The notes under the pieces are model-generated. The model did not search any database. It saw only the letters and a program-made list of their open reading frames with translations, and was not told where the DNA came from. A stretch of DNA of 64,000 nucleotides from Piscicola geometra (Eukaryota > Annelida > Clitellata > Hirudinida > Piscicolidae): positions 7,870,932-7,934,931 of the forward strand of contig OX030960.1 of assembly GCA_943735955.1 (NCBI GenBank), written 5' to 3'. The translations under genes were made by a program, and so were the position numbers. Of this stretch, positions 30,417 through 40,069 are shown in pieces. Position 1 is the first letter of the stretch, and every line of letters starts with the position of its first letter.

Positions 30417-31281
30417 CTATGACAAGTGAGGTAAAGAGACTTTATGTTTGGAAGCCCAACTGGAAAGAAGGCTTGAGGTGAGGAATCGTTGGTAGGCGTT
30501 CTTCTCCATGAGAGCTTCGATTCGGTGTTGTGCATCCGAGAACATGTTAGGGCTCGGGTCCTCGAGTTGCAATCGGATTCTTTCGCAAGTTTTTGAGTCG
30601 AGGTTCACCTTGTCAGAGATGTAGTGATGTGAATTAAATGTTTGGGAAATTTATCATTATTTATAGTTTTTATTTTTAATAAACAATTAATATTTGAGTG
30701 GTAGACACATAAGTTAAATTGATTCTTTGGTTACCCATCTTGGAGAGTCAGGCAAGATGAATTCTTCATAGATTATATTCGCCTTAGACGCCAGCTTTGG
30801 CTTTTGAGTGTTCTTGTACTCCTCACAAGCGATCCAGAATTCCAAATTTTCATCACTAAATTCAGACTTCAAATACTCATGGAACAATGTCAAGGCAGCT
30901 GTGAGAATATGTATATAAAATTTTATATTATAAATATTATTTTTCCATAAATAATAAGTTTGTAAATATATAATTAGAAATAAATGAATAACAATTACAT
31001 TTGTCTTTTAAAAGCTTCTCAAATGATGTGAACCATGGCAAAGCATCATCAGAGTGCAAGTGTTTAGATTTTCTTGTTGAGGAGCCAGTATTTTGTTTGA
31101 AAATTCGCTGTATTCTAACAAAATAATAGTTATAAAAATTAAATATCAAGATCAGATTTTAAAAATTTATTTATAAAATGCAATCAGTGACAAATTAGGG
31201 AACTCACAAAGTTGGTTTCTTCACTGCTGTGTTAGAATCACTTCCGCTAGATTTATTTGGACGATCCATCTTCATTAACAT
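30417..31281 (-). CDS. R4-like regulator of G-protein signaling (RGS) protein, complete
   Basis: Four exons: 31281-31208, 31114-30999, 30898-30735 and 30608-30417. Introns of 93, 100 and 126 bp have GT-AG ends and all phases agree, giving 181 residues. An RGS domain fills residues 52-168: it starts [12 protein letters not shown] and has the core [14 protein letters not shown] and the C-terminal [14 protein letters not shown] domains bind active G-alpha and speed GTP hydrolysis. The G-alpha-contacting Glu-Asn pair (E80, N81), the second Asn (N120) and the Arg near the end (R159) are present. The usual Asp-Ser pair at the RGS4 D163/S164 positions reads N155-A156, which may alter affinity or G-alpha choice. 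The N-terminus is short and basic, as in small R4 RGS proteins. ATGs also occur at codons 3 and 5, so the exact start is uncertain. It lies between membrane-protein genes A and B. Confidence 0.94.
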
Positions 31282-31714
31282 GCCCAAAAACGTGTCATTT
31301 CATGCTTCAGTCAATGCTGTTGTTTTATATATAAAATAAATAATATATAACATATATCAATTAGATTTCTCACCATAGTTTAGCAATAGTTTTTATTGGA
31401 AAGATTTAAAAGTTTAAGGGTTAACTACATGGTAAAATGCCAGGCTCTTAATAATTAATTTTAAATAAAAACTTATTTATCTCTGTAAACAATCTTTGAA
31501 TTATTTATCATATGCACATGTTTATATAAATTTAAAAAGTTACGACAATATTTTTATTTGTAGAATTTAAATGTTTCAACTTCTTATAACCAAATACACA
31601 TAGATATAGTATACTTGTTTGTAGGATATCTATGCAAATACATATTGTTATATAAACAATTAGATAAATAAATAATTTATCTATTTAAATTGCTTAGAAC
31701 AAAAAGTCACCAAG
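31282..31714. promoter_or_regulatory. Divergent intergenic region between RGS and membrane-protein gene B
   Basis: A 433-bp AT-rich interval separating two genes transcribed away from each other, so it probably holds both promoters. Several TATAAA/TATATAA-like stretches occur, but the AT-richness makes any single TATA call unsafe. Confidence 0.35.
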
Positions 31715-32744
31715 ATGATGGACTCACGAGCAAACGCCAAACTGTCGTTCTTACTGGCGATAGTGGCTTTTGAACTTCTAATCCTGCCCTCCATAAACCT
31801 GCCAAACGGAGCAGACGAATATTCGGTGAGTTTTGTGGTGCTTCTAACCATTGCACTCGTCTTCAACTTCATCACGTACCACGACACCTTCAACACACAA
31901 CCAATCTCCATCGTTCTGAGCATCTCTTTCATGCTAGCAACAGGTTTCGATTTACGAGTTCATGATTTTCAAAGAAATAGGCTTTTGATGAAGAAAACTA
32001 TCTTAATGTATAAACCCAATTAAAAATGTATAATGCTGAAGAGTGATGCTTTCTTGGGGGTTCAAAGGGTTTCGCGCGAACCCCCTAATTAATCGTTGTT
32101 GATCATAAAACAATTCTTTTAATTTAAGATTATAACGATGCTACCCGGATTTTTATGATTTTTTCCAACAAATATTTTCTTAAATGACAAAACAGTCATA
32201 TATAATTTTCTGACGGATTTAGCCCTAAAGATTGACCTTCTTCAGGAGTGCTTTTAACTATGCAAGGTCATTTAATCTAAAAATATTAATATTTGGTATA
32301 AAAAAACTGATCAGAAAAACAGTTAATTCTTTCAAATACTCAAAGAACATCTCGTTAATTAAGAAAATGAAGTTATAAACTCTGAAGTATTCAAAAGTAT
32401 TAGTTGAGAACTATTTATAGAAACTTTTCCAGTATAGATTAATATTCCTTAGCCCTATAATAAGAATAGTAATTTTTATAAAACGTTAGAAAATATTCAC
32501 TGCGAATTGTAAAATATTGGAAAGCACTACTGTTTCTAAATAGTAACGGATTTAAAATATATATGACAAAATGTATAACATAAAATTTATTAAAACTTTT
32601 TCAGCGGTCTACATGTTCATTATTTTTGTGATGAAATTCAACTTGGCGTTCAAAGCAAAACCCTACTCCCTAACCTACCTCATGGCCTGTATCTTCCTCA
32701 CCACTCTCTCCTCGCTCTGCAAGATTGTGCAGTTTTCGTCTTGA
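31715..32744 (+). CDS. Small four-helix membrane protein, cluster member B
   Basis: Two exons: 31715-31943 (76 codons plus 1 base) and 32605-32744, with a 661-bp GT-AG intron (donor GTTTCG, acceptor TTTTTCAG), phase 1, giving 122 residues and stop TGA at 32742-32744. Four predicted membrane segments lie at about residues 11-29, 37-55, 66-88 and 98-114. The phase-1 intron interrupts the third, the same place as in members A, C and D. Helix 1 carries VAFELL, close to GFELYL of member D, its nearest relative here by eye. It is the only cluster member on the plus strand. AATAAA near 32858 is a likely poly(A) signal. Two ATGs in a row make the start uncertain by one codon. The function is unknown. 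Confidence 0.8.
32056..32085. repeat. G/C-rich inverted repeat inside the intron of gene B
   Basis: GGGGGTTC (32056-32063) is followed 14 bases later by its exact complement GAACCCCC (32078-32085), with a CpG-rich loop containing TTCGCGC. It is a sharp compositional island in an AT-rich intron and could be the core of a small transposon remnant. Confidence 0.6.
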
Positions 32745-34512
32745 TTTCTTCAATCAATCTTACAAAATACAAGACAGTTGAAATTGAATTTAAAAATTTA
32801 AAAAGATGCAATTAAATACCATTTATTTGCATATGATCCATTCCAAGACGATAAATAAAATACATTGCTATTAAATGAATGATTAATAGAATACAATTCA
32901 ATGTGTGATATCTAGATAAAAGATCGAAGTTTCAGAAATGCGAGATATGTGTCTTGTATTCACAATTACTATATATTAAGTTGATATTTATCGAGATTTC
33001 TACTAATCATATTTTATTTTTTAGTTAGATTTGTTAAGATGAAGTTTATTTTTAATTCTTATATTTTACTTTTTTATTTTTCAATTAAATTTTTTTATCC
33101 ATTTAAATATTGAAGGATGGCTTGTAACTTATTTCCACTTATTTGAATAAATAATTTTAAAAATGATTTATTATGTACGGTGTTATATTTTCAAAATCTT
33201 GGGTCATTTTTTAATGTAAATTTTTTTAATGACCGAAATGTGACAAAATTCCAACCTATTTTTATTTGCCAACATAGACATTTGTTTCTGGACAGTTAAA
33301 CATATTATGTACAAACTAAGGACCCCGAAAATATATTTTTTCTAAAAATGATGGTGTCTAAATAATGTTTTTCGGAGAATTGTGTATTTCACGGCAATAC
33401 ACGTTACTTCTTCCATACTTTTGATTTTTCTTCTTATATTGTTGAAAATCACTAGTTTTATTTAATTTGATACAAGGAATCAGAATTAAAAGTTAAAAGA
33501 ATTATATCTTTCAAAATGACAAAGTTATTAACATTTTAAAAGCTTCACTTATGGAAGAAATCAACCTTTACAGTAGTTTATTCTTATTAATTATTATATA
33601 CTTTTTTAAAATTGAAACGCTCAAATTGTAGATTTTGATTTACTGATTTTAAATACGTTAACCAAATTTTAATTTGTTTGTTTAAAAAAAAGTTATACGT
33701 ATTTTAACTTAATAACTTAACAATTTTGTGTTAAGTCGAAAGCATGTACACTTTAAAATCTATTTCGTATACTTAAAAAATGTTTTTTCAAAACTTTTTT
33801 TACAGAATTTTATTGAGTATAACTTAAACTTTTTCAATAACTTTCTTAAGTAAAAATTATCTTTTTTGATTCTCGAATTACTAAATTTGAAGCTTTGCCT
33901 CGAGTTTTCTGGCTTCTCAGTTAATATTTATTCAACTTAAGAAAAATATAATGATAGATTATTTAAAGACGAATCTAATTATGTATAATTCAATATTATA
34001 CGTAATTTTTTGGTTAGCGAAATAAGAAATGAATAAGTACGTATAAAAAGTAGCAGTCCCTAAATTATAGCTTTTTACTGTTACGCTAGATTCAAGGGAT
34101 ATTTCGATTAAAATCCTTTTATTTGAAAGCTTACATAATATATAATTTATTTATAAAATACTCATTTAAAAGATAATGAAATTGTCTTTCATGCACTTGC
34201 TTTTTTATTTCGATAGAATTATGCATAACTTAAATTTTAAGACTTTTCTATAATTTTACTGTAAAACGTCACTTTTGCTCATTAGCATAAGTCGATTGGG
34301 GTTGCTAATACATTGTATTCAAAAAATTCCTTCAAACAATTATCAATTGGAAATATATTCTGATGGTTTTTTCTTCTAAAGTGAAATATTCCTTTTAAAA
34401 ACTGCATTTTATTGAACTCGTCGAACACTTTCATTGCATTGGTTCGATCCTTTACAACAGTTTTTATAAAATCCTCAAAGTTTAACAAAAATATGAACAA
34501 AAAAAGAAAGTT
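32745..34512. other. AT-rich intergenic stretch with no supported gene
   Basis: Lies between the convergent ends of genes B and C, so both 3' UTRs are probably here. A 72-codon minus ORF (34282-34500) just past the stop of gene C looks slightly protein-like (FEDFIKTVVKDRTNAMKVF) but has no splice context or known motif. I see nothing else. Confidence 0.45.
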
Positions 34513-35168
34513 TCAGCAAAAAGAAATTATGGCTATGATTACAGCCAAGATTCCAGCAGTGTAGAAGTTAGCGAAGGCAGAGTAGAGGCCATGGTAGCTA
34601 TTGTTGTTCGCCGCTCTGAACGTCAAGAAGACCGCTGAGCCGATCACTGCTATCGCTGCATGGAGGGGGGGTTAGGGTTAGGAGGTAGTGTGAATGATAG
34701 TTTTAATTATCTATTGCGTGGAAATAATTTAAATTACACTTGCCATTCGCATACATTACATAACCAATAAAACAAAAGTAGCTTTAGGGTGATTTAGAGT
34801 AGATTTAAATTAAAGATTTTGCATTGTTAAATTGTTTAGAATGTATGTATTGAAAAGTTAATTTTAAAATGCTTAAAAACTTCTATTTATCCATAAAAAC
34901 CAAATTGATTCACAGAATAATCTCTACAAAACCACGCCCACTCACTAGCGAAGATGTGAATGAGTCTTTGGGCTGGATGTTCTTGCAGGAAAGTGTTGAA
35001 GAAGAGTGCCAGCGATATGAGCACCAGACCAACCGTCAAGAGAATCCACACTAGAGTCCAGTCCTTGTAGTTGTGGCTGTTCCACCCCACCACTGAATAG
35101 CCCATCAGCGTGAGTTGGAAGACCAGTGCGGTCAGGTAGCTGTTCATGTATTCCCAGTCGACGTCCAT
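34513..35168 (-). CDS. Small four-helix membrane protein, cluster member C
   Basis: Two exons: 35168-34946 (74 codons plus 1 base) and 34655-34513, joined over a 290-bp GT-AG intron (donor GTGAGT, acceptor CATGCAG), phase 1, giving 121 residues with stop at 34513-34515. Four predicted membrane segments lie at about residues 10-28, 38-58, 69-88 and 98-118. Helix 1 contains LVFQLTL, the shared signature. Between helices 3 and 4 is a short polar loop (FRAANNNSYHG), at the same place as short loops in A, B and D. The 3' end of the intron carries CTAACCCTAACCC, a possible branch point and pyrimidine tract. I do not recognise the family. Its order and orientation with gene D suggest local duplication. 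Confidence 0.82.
34669..34687. repeat. Telomere-like 19-bp motif, copy 1
   Basis: GGGTTAGGGTTAGGAGGTA lies 14 bp from the acceptor of gene C's intron. On the coding strand it reads TACCTCCTAACCCTAACCC, supplying two CTAAC branch-point-like matches and a pyrimidine tract. Confidence 0.9.
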
Positions 35169-35660
35169 GTTTGAGGTGCTTTTGAAAAACTCTTGTGTTA
35201 GGACTGCTAATCAATCTGATAGATTGATTTAAACTAATTAAGTACTATATTTAATCTTGAAATAGATTAATATAACAGATTGCATTAGTTTTTATTCAAA
35301 GCTGTCGACTTTCTATTCCACATAGAAGTAAACATTTGACGTTGTGTTTATTTCAAAACGTCATATAACTTTTTTTCAAAATCTTTGTCATTATTTAAAT
35401 ACAATACAATACAACCACGAATATTACGAACGTGGCGTAAACTCGGAAGAGCCTCAAGACCACTGAATTAAATATTTTATTGAAAGCGAATCAAATTAAT
35501 ATAATCGTCAATATATTTTTTTAATTCAAATATTTAAAGTTTCACACACTAGTAAAACAAATAGTTTTCAAAACATTTCCCAGTCCCCTGAAACAACGCC
35601 TCGTTCAATAATTCTCAAAAATTCGCAAAAAAGTGGTTGTTTTTCAGTTTTTACATTCTT

Positions 35661-36304
35661 TCATTCGGACACAAGCCTCATGACACCAGCGATGATCATG
35701 TAGGCACTCGCCATGTAGATGTAGGCGCTGTGCAGGTCCCTGGGAAAGCCCTTCATGATTGGAACGATCAAGGCAAACACGCCTGGGTCGAGTGACGAAG
35801 GAAAGGTGGTTCGTGCTTGGTTTTAGTTAAAGTTCGTTGTGGGTAGGTAGGTGGGTAGGTAGGTGGGTAGATAGGTGGGTAGATAGGTGGGTAGATAGGT
35901 GGGTGGTGTTGTGGAAGATGATGATTTGAATAGAAAATAAAATTAATAAATGAATTTGGTTCATAATAGATTGGTGGTTTCATGGAGAAAGATAAACTGA
36001 ATAGACAAATTGAATAAACTGATACTTTTTATCCTATACTAAAATCTTTCATGTTATTTATTGAATTCTATTTTCAAAATAATAGCAAAATACTAGAATT
36101 TTCACCCGCAAGAATCAACATGACGACAGTAGCAATGTTCGGAACGCCAAACTCTATGGTGACTATGAAGACTAACGCGATGAAGAGGCCTAGCGTGACG
36201 ATGGCTAGAATGAAACTACTGTACTCTTTTGAGTAGCCGAATTTGGAGTAAGCGAGCAGGTAGAGCTCAAAACCCGCCATTGCCAACACCTTAGGGATTC
36301 CCAT
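35661..36304 (-). CDS. Small four-helix membrane protein, cluster member D
   Basis: Two exons: 36304-36106 (66 codons plus 1 base) and 35782-35661, with a 323-bp GT-AG intron (donor GTGAAA, acceptor GACCCAG), phase 1, giving 106 residues, the shortest of the four; stop at 35661-35663. Predicted membrane segments lie at about residues 4-20, 31-50, 55-77 and 85-101. Helix 1 reads MAGFELYLLAY. The intron contains a GGTA/GGTG/GATA tetranucleotide array at about 35845-35905. It lies 492 bp upstream of gene C on the same strand and 434 bp downstream of the M20 peptidase fragment. The function is unknown. Confidence 0.8.
35845..35905. repeat. (GGTA/GGTG/GATA)n tetranucleotide array
   Basis: A short tetranucleotide-based array inside the intron of membrane-protein gene D. 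On the coding strand it is pyrimidine-rich. Confidence 0.85.
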
Positions 36305-36738
36305 CTTGTCTCAAGAACGCTGAATCTAATGATTTTTTAAATCTAGATGATGAAAGTCAAAATTCTGTCTAAAATATAAGGTCTATATAATCATTGGGAA
36401 CAAGAAATTAAGGAACAGAGTATTTTTATTTATATATATATATATTTAAAGTAGAATTAATCAAACGATGTATAACATTTTTATTTGATAGCAAGGAAAA
36501 AAATTCAGACCTGGACAACAGAAGAGAGACAAGTATTATAGCGAGCAAATTGATTCAAATTGTTTTGGCTATTCTTCGTGACGTGGAACGTAGAATTTAA
36601 AAACGTCTTTATAAAAGCGTAAAAATATATAAATCTAAAATTTAAAAAGTTAAATACACGATTAAAAGTATAACTCGGTATAACAGGATAAAAGATGTCA
36701 AAAACAAAGTTGGTGATGAGTAAATAAGAGGCGAACAT

Positions 36739-37737
36739 TCAAAACTCTTGTGTCCTCGCGTGAAGACTGGCAACGAGGGAAAGTAAGGACAACGAAGAGA
36801 AGGAAATGATCTTGGCGGCAGAAGAGTGGTCAGCAGCGGTGATTAGGCGTATGTAGAAAGCGATCATGCGAGCGTACTGTGTGATCGGAATCCTCTCATT
36901 TCTGCCGTGAATCATCGGAAGATCGGCGAGCTGCGTGCGTGTGGTGATATTTGAGTAAGAGTTGGGTAGATCATTGAGTTGGGCGTGTGTTGATGATCGG
37001 GTTAGGGTTAGGAGGTAATTGAGTTGGGTGTCCGGGTGTAAATGATGGGTGAGTCTAAAGAGTGTGTGAGAGAGTTCTTCCCTTTAAAAGTGGTAAGTGT
37101 CAATTCAACCGATCAAGAAATAATGATAAAAAACTAATTATGAAACTAATTAAATATAATTGGACGAGAAAACATTAATTGATCATACGATTTTGATTTA
37201 ACTAAATTAATTAATCAGTCGAATCAATAAATTAATTTAATCAATCAACCAATCCAATCAAATCAACCAAATCAAATCATAAATGAAGCCCGAAACCTCG
37301 AGTTGGACCGGGGAAAAGCGGTAGATGTTGTCAGCGATGTCTCGGAAATAACGGGAGTCAGTCATGCCAGTCAACAAGGCTGCAGCGATTGGTGCATTAT
37401 ATTATAGTATAATAAATAGAATTAATAAAAAATACAAGTTATATATATATAATTTAGATATAAAAAGAATGATTATTTATATTTAAATCAATTATTTAAT
37501 TCATTTAGAATTATAAAATATTTATTTAGAACAAAATGACTGCGATGATGATGAAGATATTGATGATGATGATGACGATGATGATGAAGATGTTGATGAT
37601 GATGATGATGGAAATAAAAGAAAACACAGAATTAAATCTCACACGGGCCTATAAGGACAATTTCACCAGCCCATACTGCTTTAATTGTATTCTTTATCAC
37701 TTCATAACCATCGCATGATGAAGATGATGATGATGGA

Positions 37738-37779
<42 letters not shown>

Positions 37780-37881
37780 GATGATGATGGATGGTAGCAC
37801 GATGCTTTGACCGCCTCATGTGACTCGACAACACTGATGCTGATTCTGACGTCATCGATGATTCTTCTGTCTTGCTCTATC

Positions 37882-37883
<2 letters not shown>
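36739..37883 (-). CDS. C-terminal half of an M20 metallopeptidase, PM20D1/carboxypeptidase-like (partial)
   Basis: Three exons with matching phases: 37883-37643, 37379-37297 and 36930-36739, about 171 residues to the stop at 36739-36741. Diagnostic M20 segments appear in order: IEQDRRIIDDVRIS (dimerisation-domain end), GYEVIKNTIKAV, TGMTDSRYF, NIYRFSPV and MIHGRNERI. The His in the last is the C-terminal metal-ligand histidine. Members hydrolyse or condense N-acyl amino acids or short peptides. The second donor (GTTTCG) is weak. In the first exon an ATC/TCA microsatellite is read in frame as a Ser-rich insert of about 25 residues, between YHP and CDGYE, where relatives have only a short loop. 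After the catalytic core there is a hydrophobic tail (IISFSSLSLLSLVASL) that could be a membrane anchor. I found no N-terminal catalytic exons in the 3 kb upstream, so the gene is truncated, split far away or a pseudogene. Confidence 0.82.
36999..37017. repeat. Telomere-like 19-bp motif, copy 2
   Basis: GGGTTAGGGTTAGGAGGTA, identical to 34669-34687 in the intron of gene C. This copy lies in the last intron of the M20 gene, about 70 bp before the acceptor on the coding strand. Confidence 0.9.
37541..37612. repeat. GAT/ATG trinucleotide repeat in an M20 gene intron
   Basis: An imperfect GAT array in the intron between the first and second visible M20 exons. It is close in sequence to the in-frame repeat at about 37719-37791 in the exon, so the two may have arisen by slippage or local copying. 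Confidence 0.9.
37719..37791. repeat. GAT microsatellite within an M20 coding exon
   Basis: Mostly GATGAT on the plus strand, read as Ser codons (TCA/TCT, with one CCA) on the minus strand, in frame with conserved M20 sequence on both sides. Confidence 0.9.
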
Positions 37884-37887
<4 letters not shown>

Positions 37888-37951
<64 letters not shown>

Positions 37952-37963
37952 TGTGTGTGTGTG
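37888..37963. repeat. (GT)n microsatellite beside the first visible M20 exon
   Basis: A GT dinucleotide run of about 37 units with one GTAT interruption. It abuts the acceptor of the exon at 37883; on the coding strand it is an AC run followed by AAAAG, an unusually purine-rich acceptor context. Confidence 0.95.
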
Positions 37964-38518
37964 GAAATAATAATAATAGTATTAAATGAAAAAAATAAAA
38001 TAAAATATAAAACTTAAGTGATCTTTATTCGAATTAACTTTTTATTAGTAGTAGCAACTTTCTTTTTTTTCAGTAGAATTTTTATTTTCAACATTTTCGG
38101 AAGCTGCAATAATGAAAATAATCTTTTTAAAGATAAAAATTTGAACTTGATTCAGGGTCCATGAAGTTACTTTTAATTTTCGATGGAAAAAAGTGATGGA
38201 AACTTAATGCACCTAAGGAAATGGTTTAGCTTAGAAACAGTACTCATAACTTAGGCAAATAGGATTAACGATTGACATAGACAAGTTTCCCATGTATAAA
38301 TAGCTGTAGGGTAAAACAACGGTAATGCTAATAGGCAAAATAAAATACTTTAAATTTATAAGATATTTTTCCCCATATTACTAGTGAAACATTTTGCGGA
38401 AGACTTTTATTCATTCTACTAAAATTGAGCCATATTTGAGACAAATTATTACAAAAATCTTTTGTTCTTTCATTAGTAAAGATTCTTGAAAAATGTGTAA
38501 AGTTCTCATAATTAGAGC

Positions 38519-38851
38519 TTGATGAATAACAGAACTCTTCTATGATAAACTTACTTCAATTGAAGTCACAGAAGTTTCCAGCATTAACTGTTAATGATTA
38601 ACAAAACTTTAACATTAAAATTCAACTATTCATATCTGACAAGTATAATTCAGTCAAGACTTGAGTATCCATATTCAAATAATCTACAAGATAATTATAT
38701 CAAACTTCCATGAAAATATAATGATGTTGGTACATTTTTACAACTTTAGGGAGTTAAAACCCACGCAGATCTTTTGATCTCTATAATGTTCGCAACTTTT
38801 GAGACTTTATTTGAAGTAAGTTTATCATAGAAGATTTCTGTTGTTCGTCAA
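38519..38851. mobile_element. Foldback / MITE-like element with 41-bp inverted ends
   Basis: The left arm 38519-38559 and right arm 38811-38851 are inverted copies matching at 38 of 41 bases; both contain the core GTAAGTTTATCATAGAAGA (complement on the left). Weaker inverted similarity extends about 25 bp inward. The interior of roughly 250 bp has no ORF. I see no clear target-site duplication, so the superfamily is open. Confidence 0.7.
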
Positions 38852-39780
38852 TTTTATATTTTTTAATTATTATAAAACTCTTTCAACGCGACTAAATACA
38901 TCAATGTATCTATAACTGTAGATGAATAAAATCTTAATTTATTCAATATAACTACTACTAAAATCTTGAATTCGTAGAAGTGTACATCTTGGTGCTAACT
39001 CTGAAGTTTGCAGAAGAGATTATAGTGGTATTTTAATCCTCTGAAACGATTCTCTTGTACAAATATTCCCCATCAAACATCATCTCTCACACTCTTCCGA
39101 GAGCAAATCGTCATTAGCAACAACAGGCTCTGTCATGTGCTATGCCATTTGACCGAAAAATGCCTTTTCTTTGCTGTTTTTGAAAAATTGTAAGATCTAT
39201 TTTGTAGGAAGGTTAAAATCTTTTTTTTTCTTTGTAAAATTAGGATATTTATAAGTTTAACTTTTAAAGTTATTTCCAAAAAATATCTTATTTATTTATT
39301 AGTTTTCCTGATTTATATATACTTTCTTATAAATTGTTAAAACACAATTTTACAGTTATTTGGTTAAAATAAGAGGGACATCTTGCGTAAGACTGGAAAT
39401 TTTTTTATAAATGACATCGAAAGCATTTTAGAATTAATTAATAAAGATAAAAAAATCGAATAAATAAGCATAAAAATAGTTCATTTGGAAAAGCTTTAAA
39501 CGCGTGCAATAAAAATCTTCTGTATAAAAAAGTTTTCTATCAAAAAGTTCTGAATATGAATTATAACTTATTAAATACCACTATACTTTTAGAAAATATG
39601 ACATTAAAATCATGATATTCCTACTTTATAATGTTCGTTTTATTGTTTTTGTCCCGCTTGTTTCCTTCTAACACTTGCTTGTTAAACTCACAATAAAGAT
39701 TTCACCGCTTTACCTTGTCTAAGATTACAAAACCTATTCATTACAGATATTTGATTTACTGAGGAAGTTCGTTTTATGTT

Positions 39781-40069
39781 TAATAGAGTGCAGCTCAAAT
39801 GATAGGAACAGCAGTTTTTTCAATGTGAAATATGAAATTTTGCTATTTTTAATAGAAAAAACTGCTGTCTCTGTCAGTGGTGGCGATATGCTACAACTCT
39901 TGGGGAGGAGGGGTTCAACCCAGAATGGGTGGTAATCCTGGGGGGGTCCTAGGGTCACTACCATTAAGGGGGACTCCTCACTACCAAAAAAGTGGGGGGG
40001 GGGTCCGGACCCCAGGACCCCCCAGGATCGCCGCCTATGGTCTCTGTTATTTTGAGCTGCGCTGTATTA
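39781..40069. mobile_element. Palindromic MITE interrupted by a younger hAT-like element
   Basis: The ends TAATAGAGTGCAGC (39781-39794) and GCTGCGCTGTATTA (40056-40069) are inverted repeats (12 of 14). Inversion continues inward through a CAGCAGTTTTTTC segment (39809-39821) and its complement GAAAAAACTGCTG (39855-39867). Removing the inner element leaves a roughly 115-bp palindrome with TA at each end, which fits a Tc1/mariner-type non-autonomous element. No transposase is present. Confidence 0.7.
39875..40039. mobile_element. Non-autonomous hAT-like element, 165 bp, with 8-bp target duplication
   Basis: Flanked by a perfect 8-bp direct repeat GTCTCTGT (39867-39874 and 40040-40047). The ends CAGTGGTGGCGAT and ATCGCCGCCTATG are inverted repeats (10 of 13) starting CA, as in hAT elements. 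The interior is GC-rich with G runs (up to nine Gs) and a GGGGTCCGGACCCC palindrome, so it could form a G-quadruplex. It has inserted into the right arm of the palindromic element 39781-40069. Confidence 0.82.

Noticed and set aside
34282..34500. 72-codon minus ORF just past membrane-protein gene C
   Set aside because: It probably lies in the 3' UTR of gene C; no splice or homology support.
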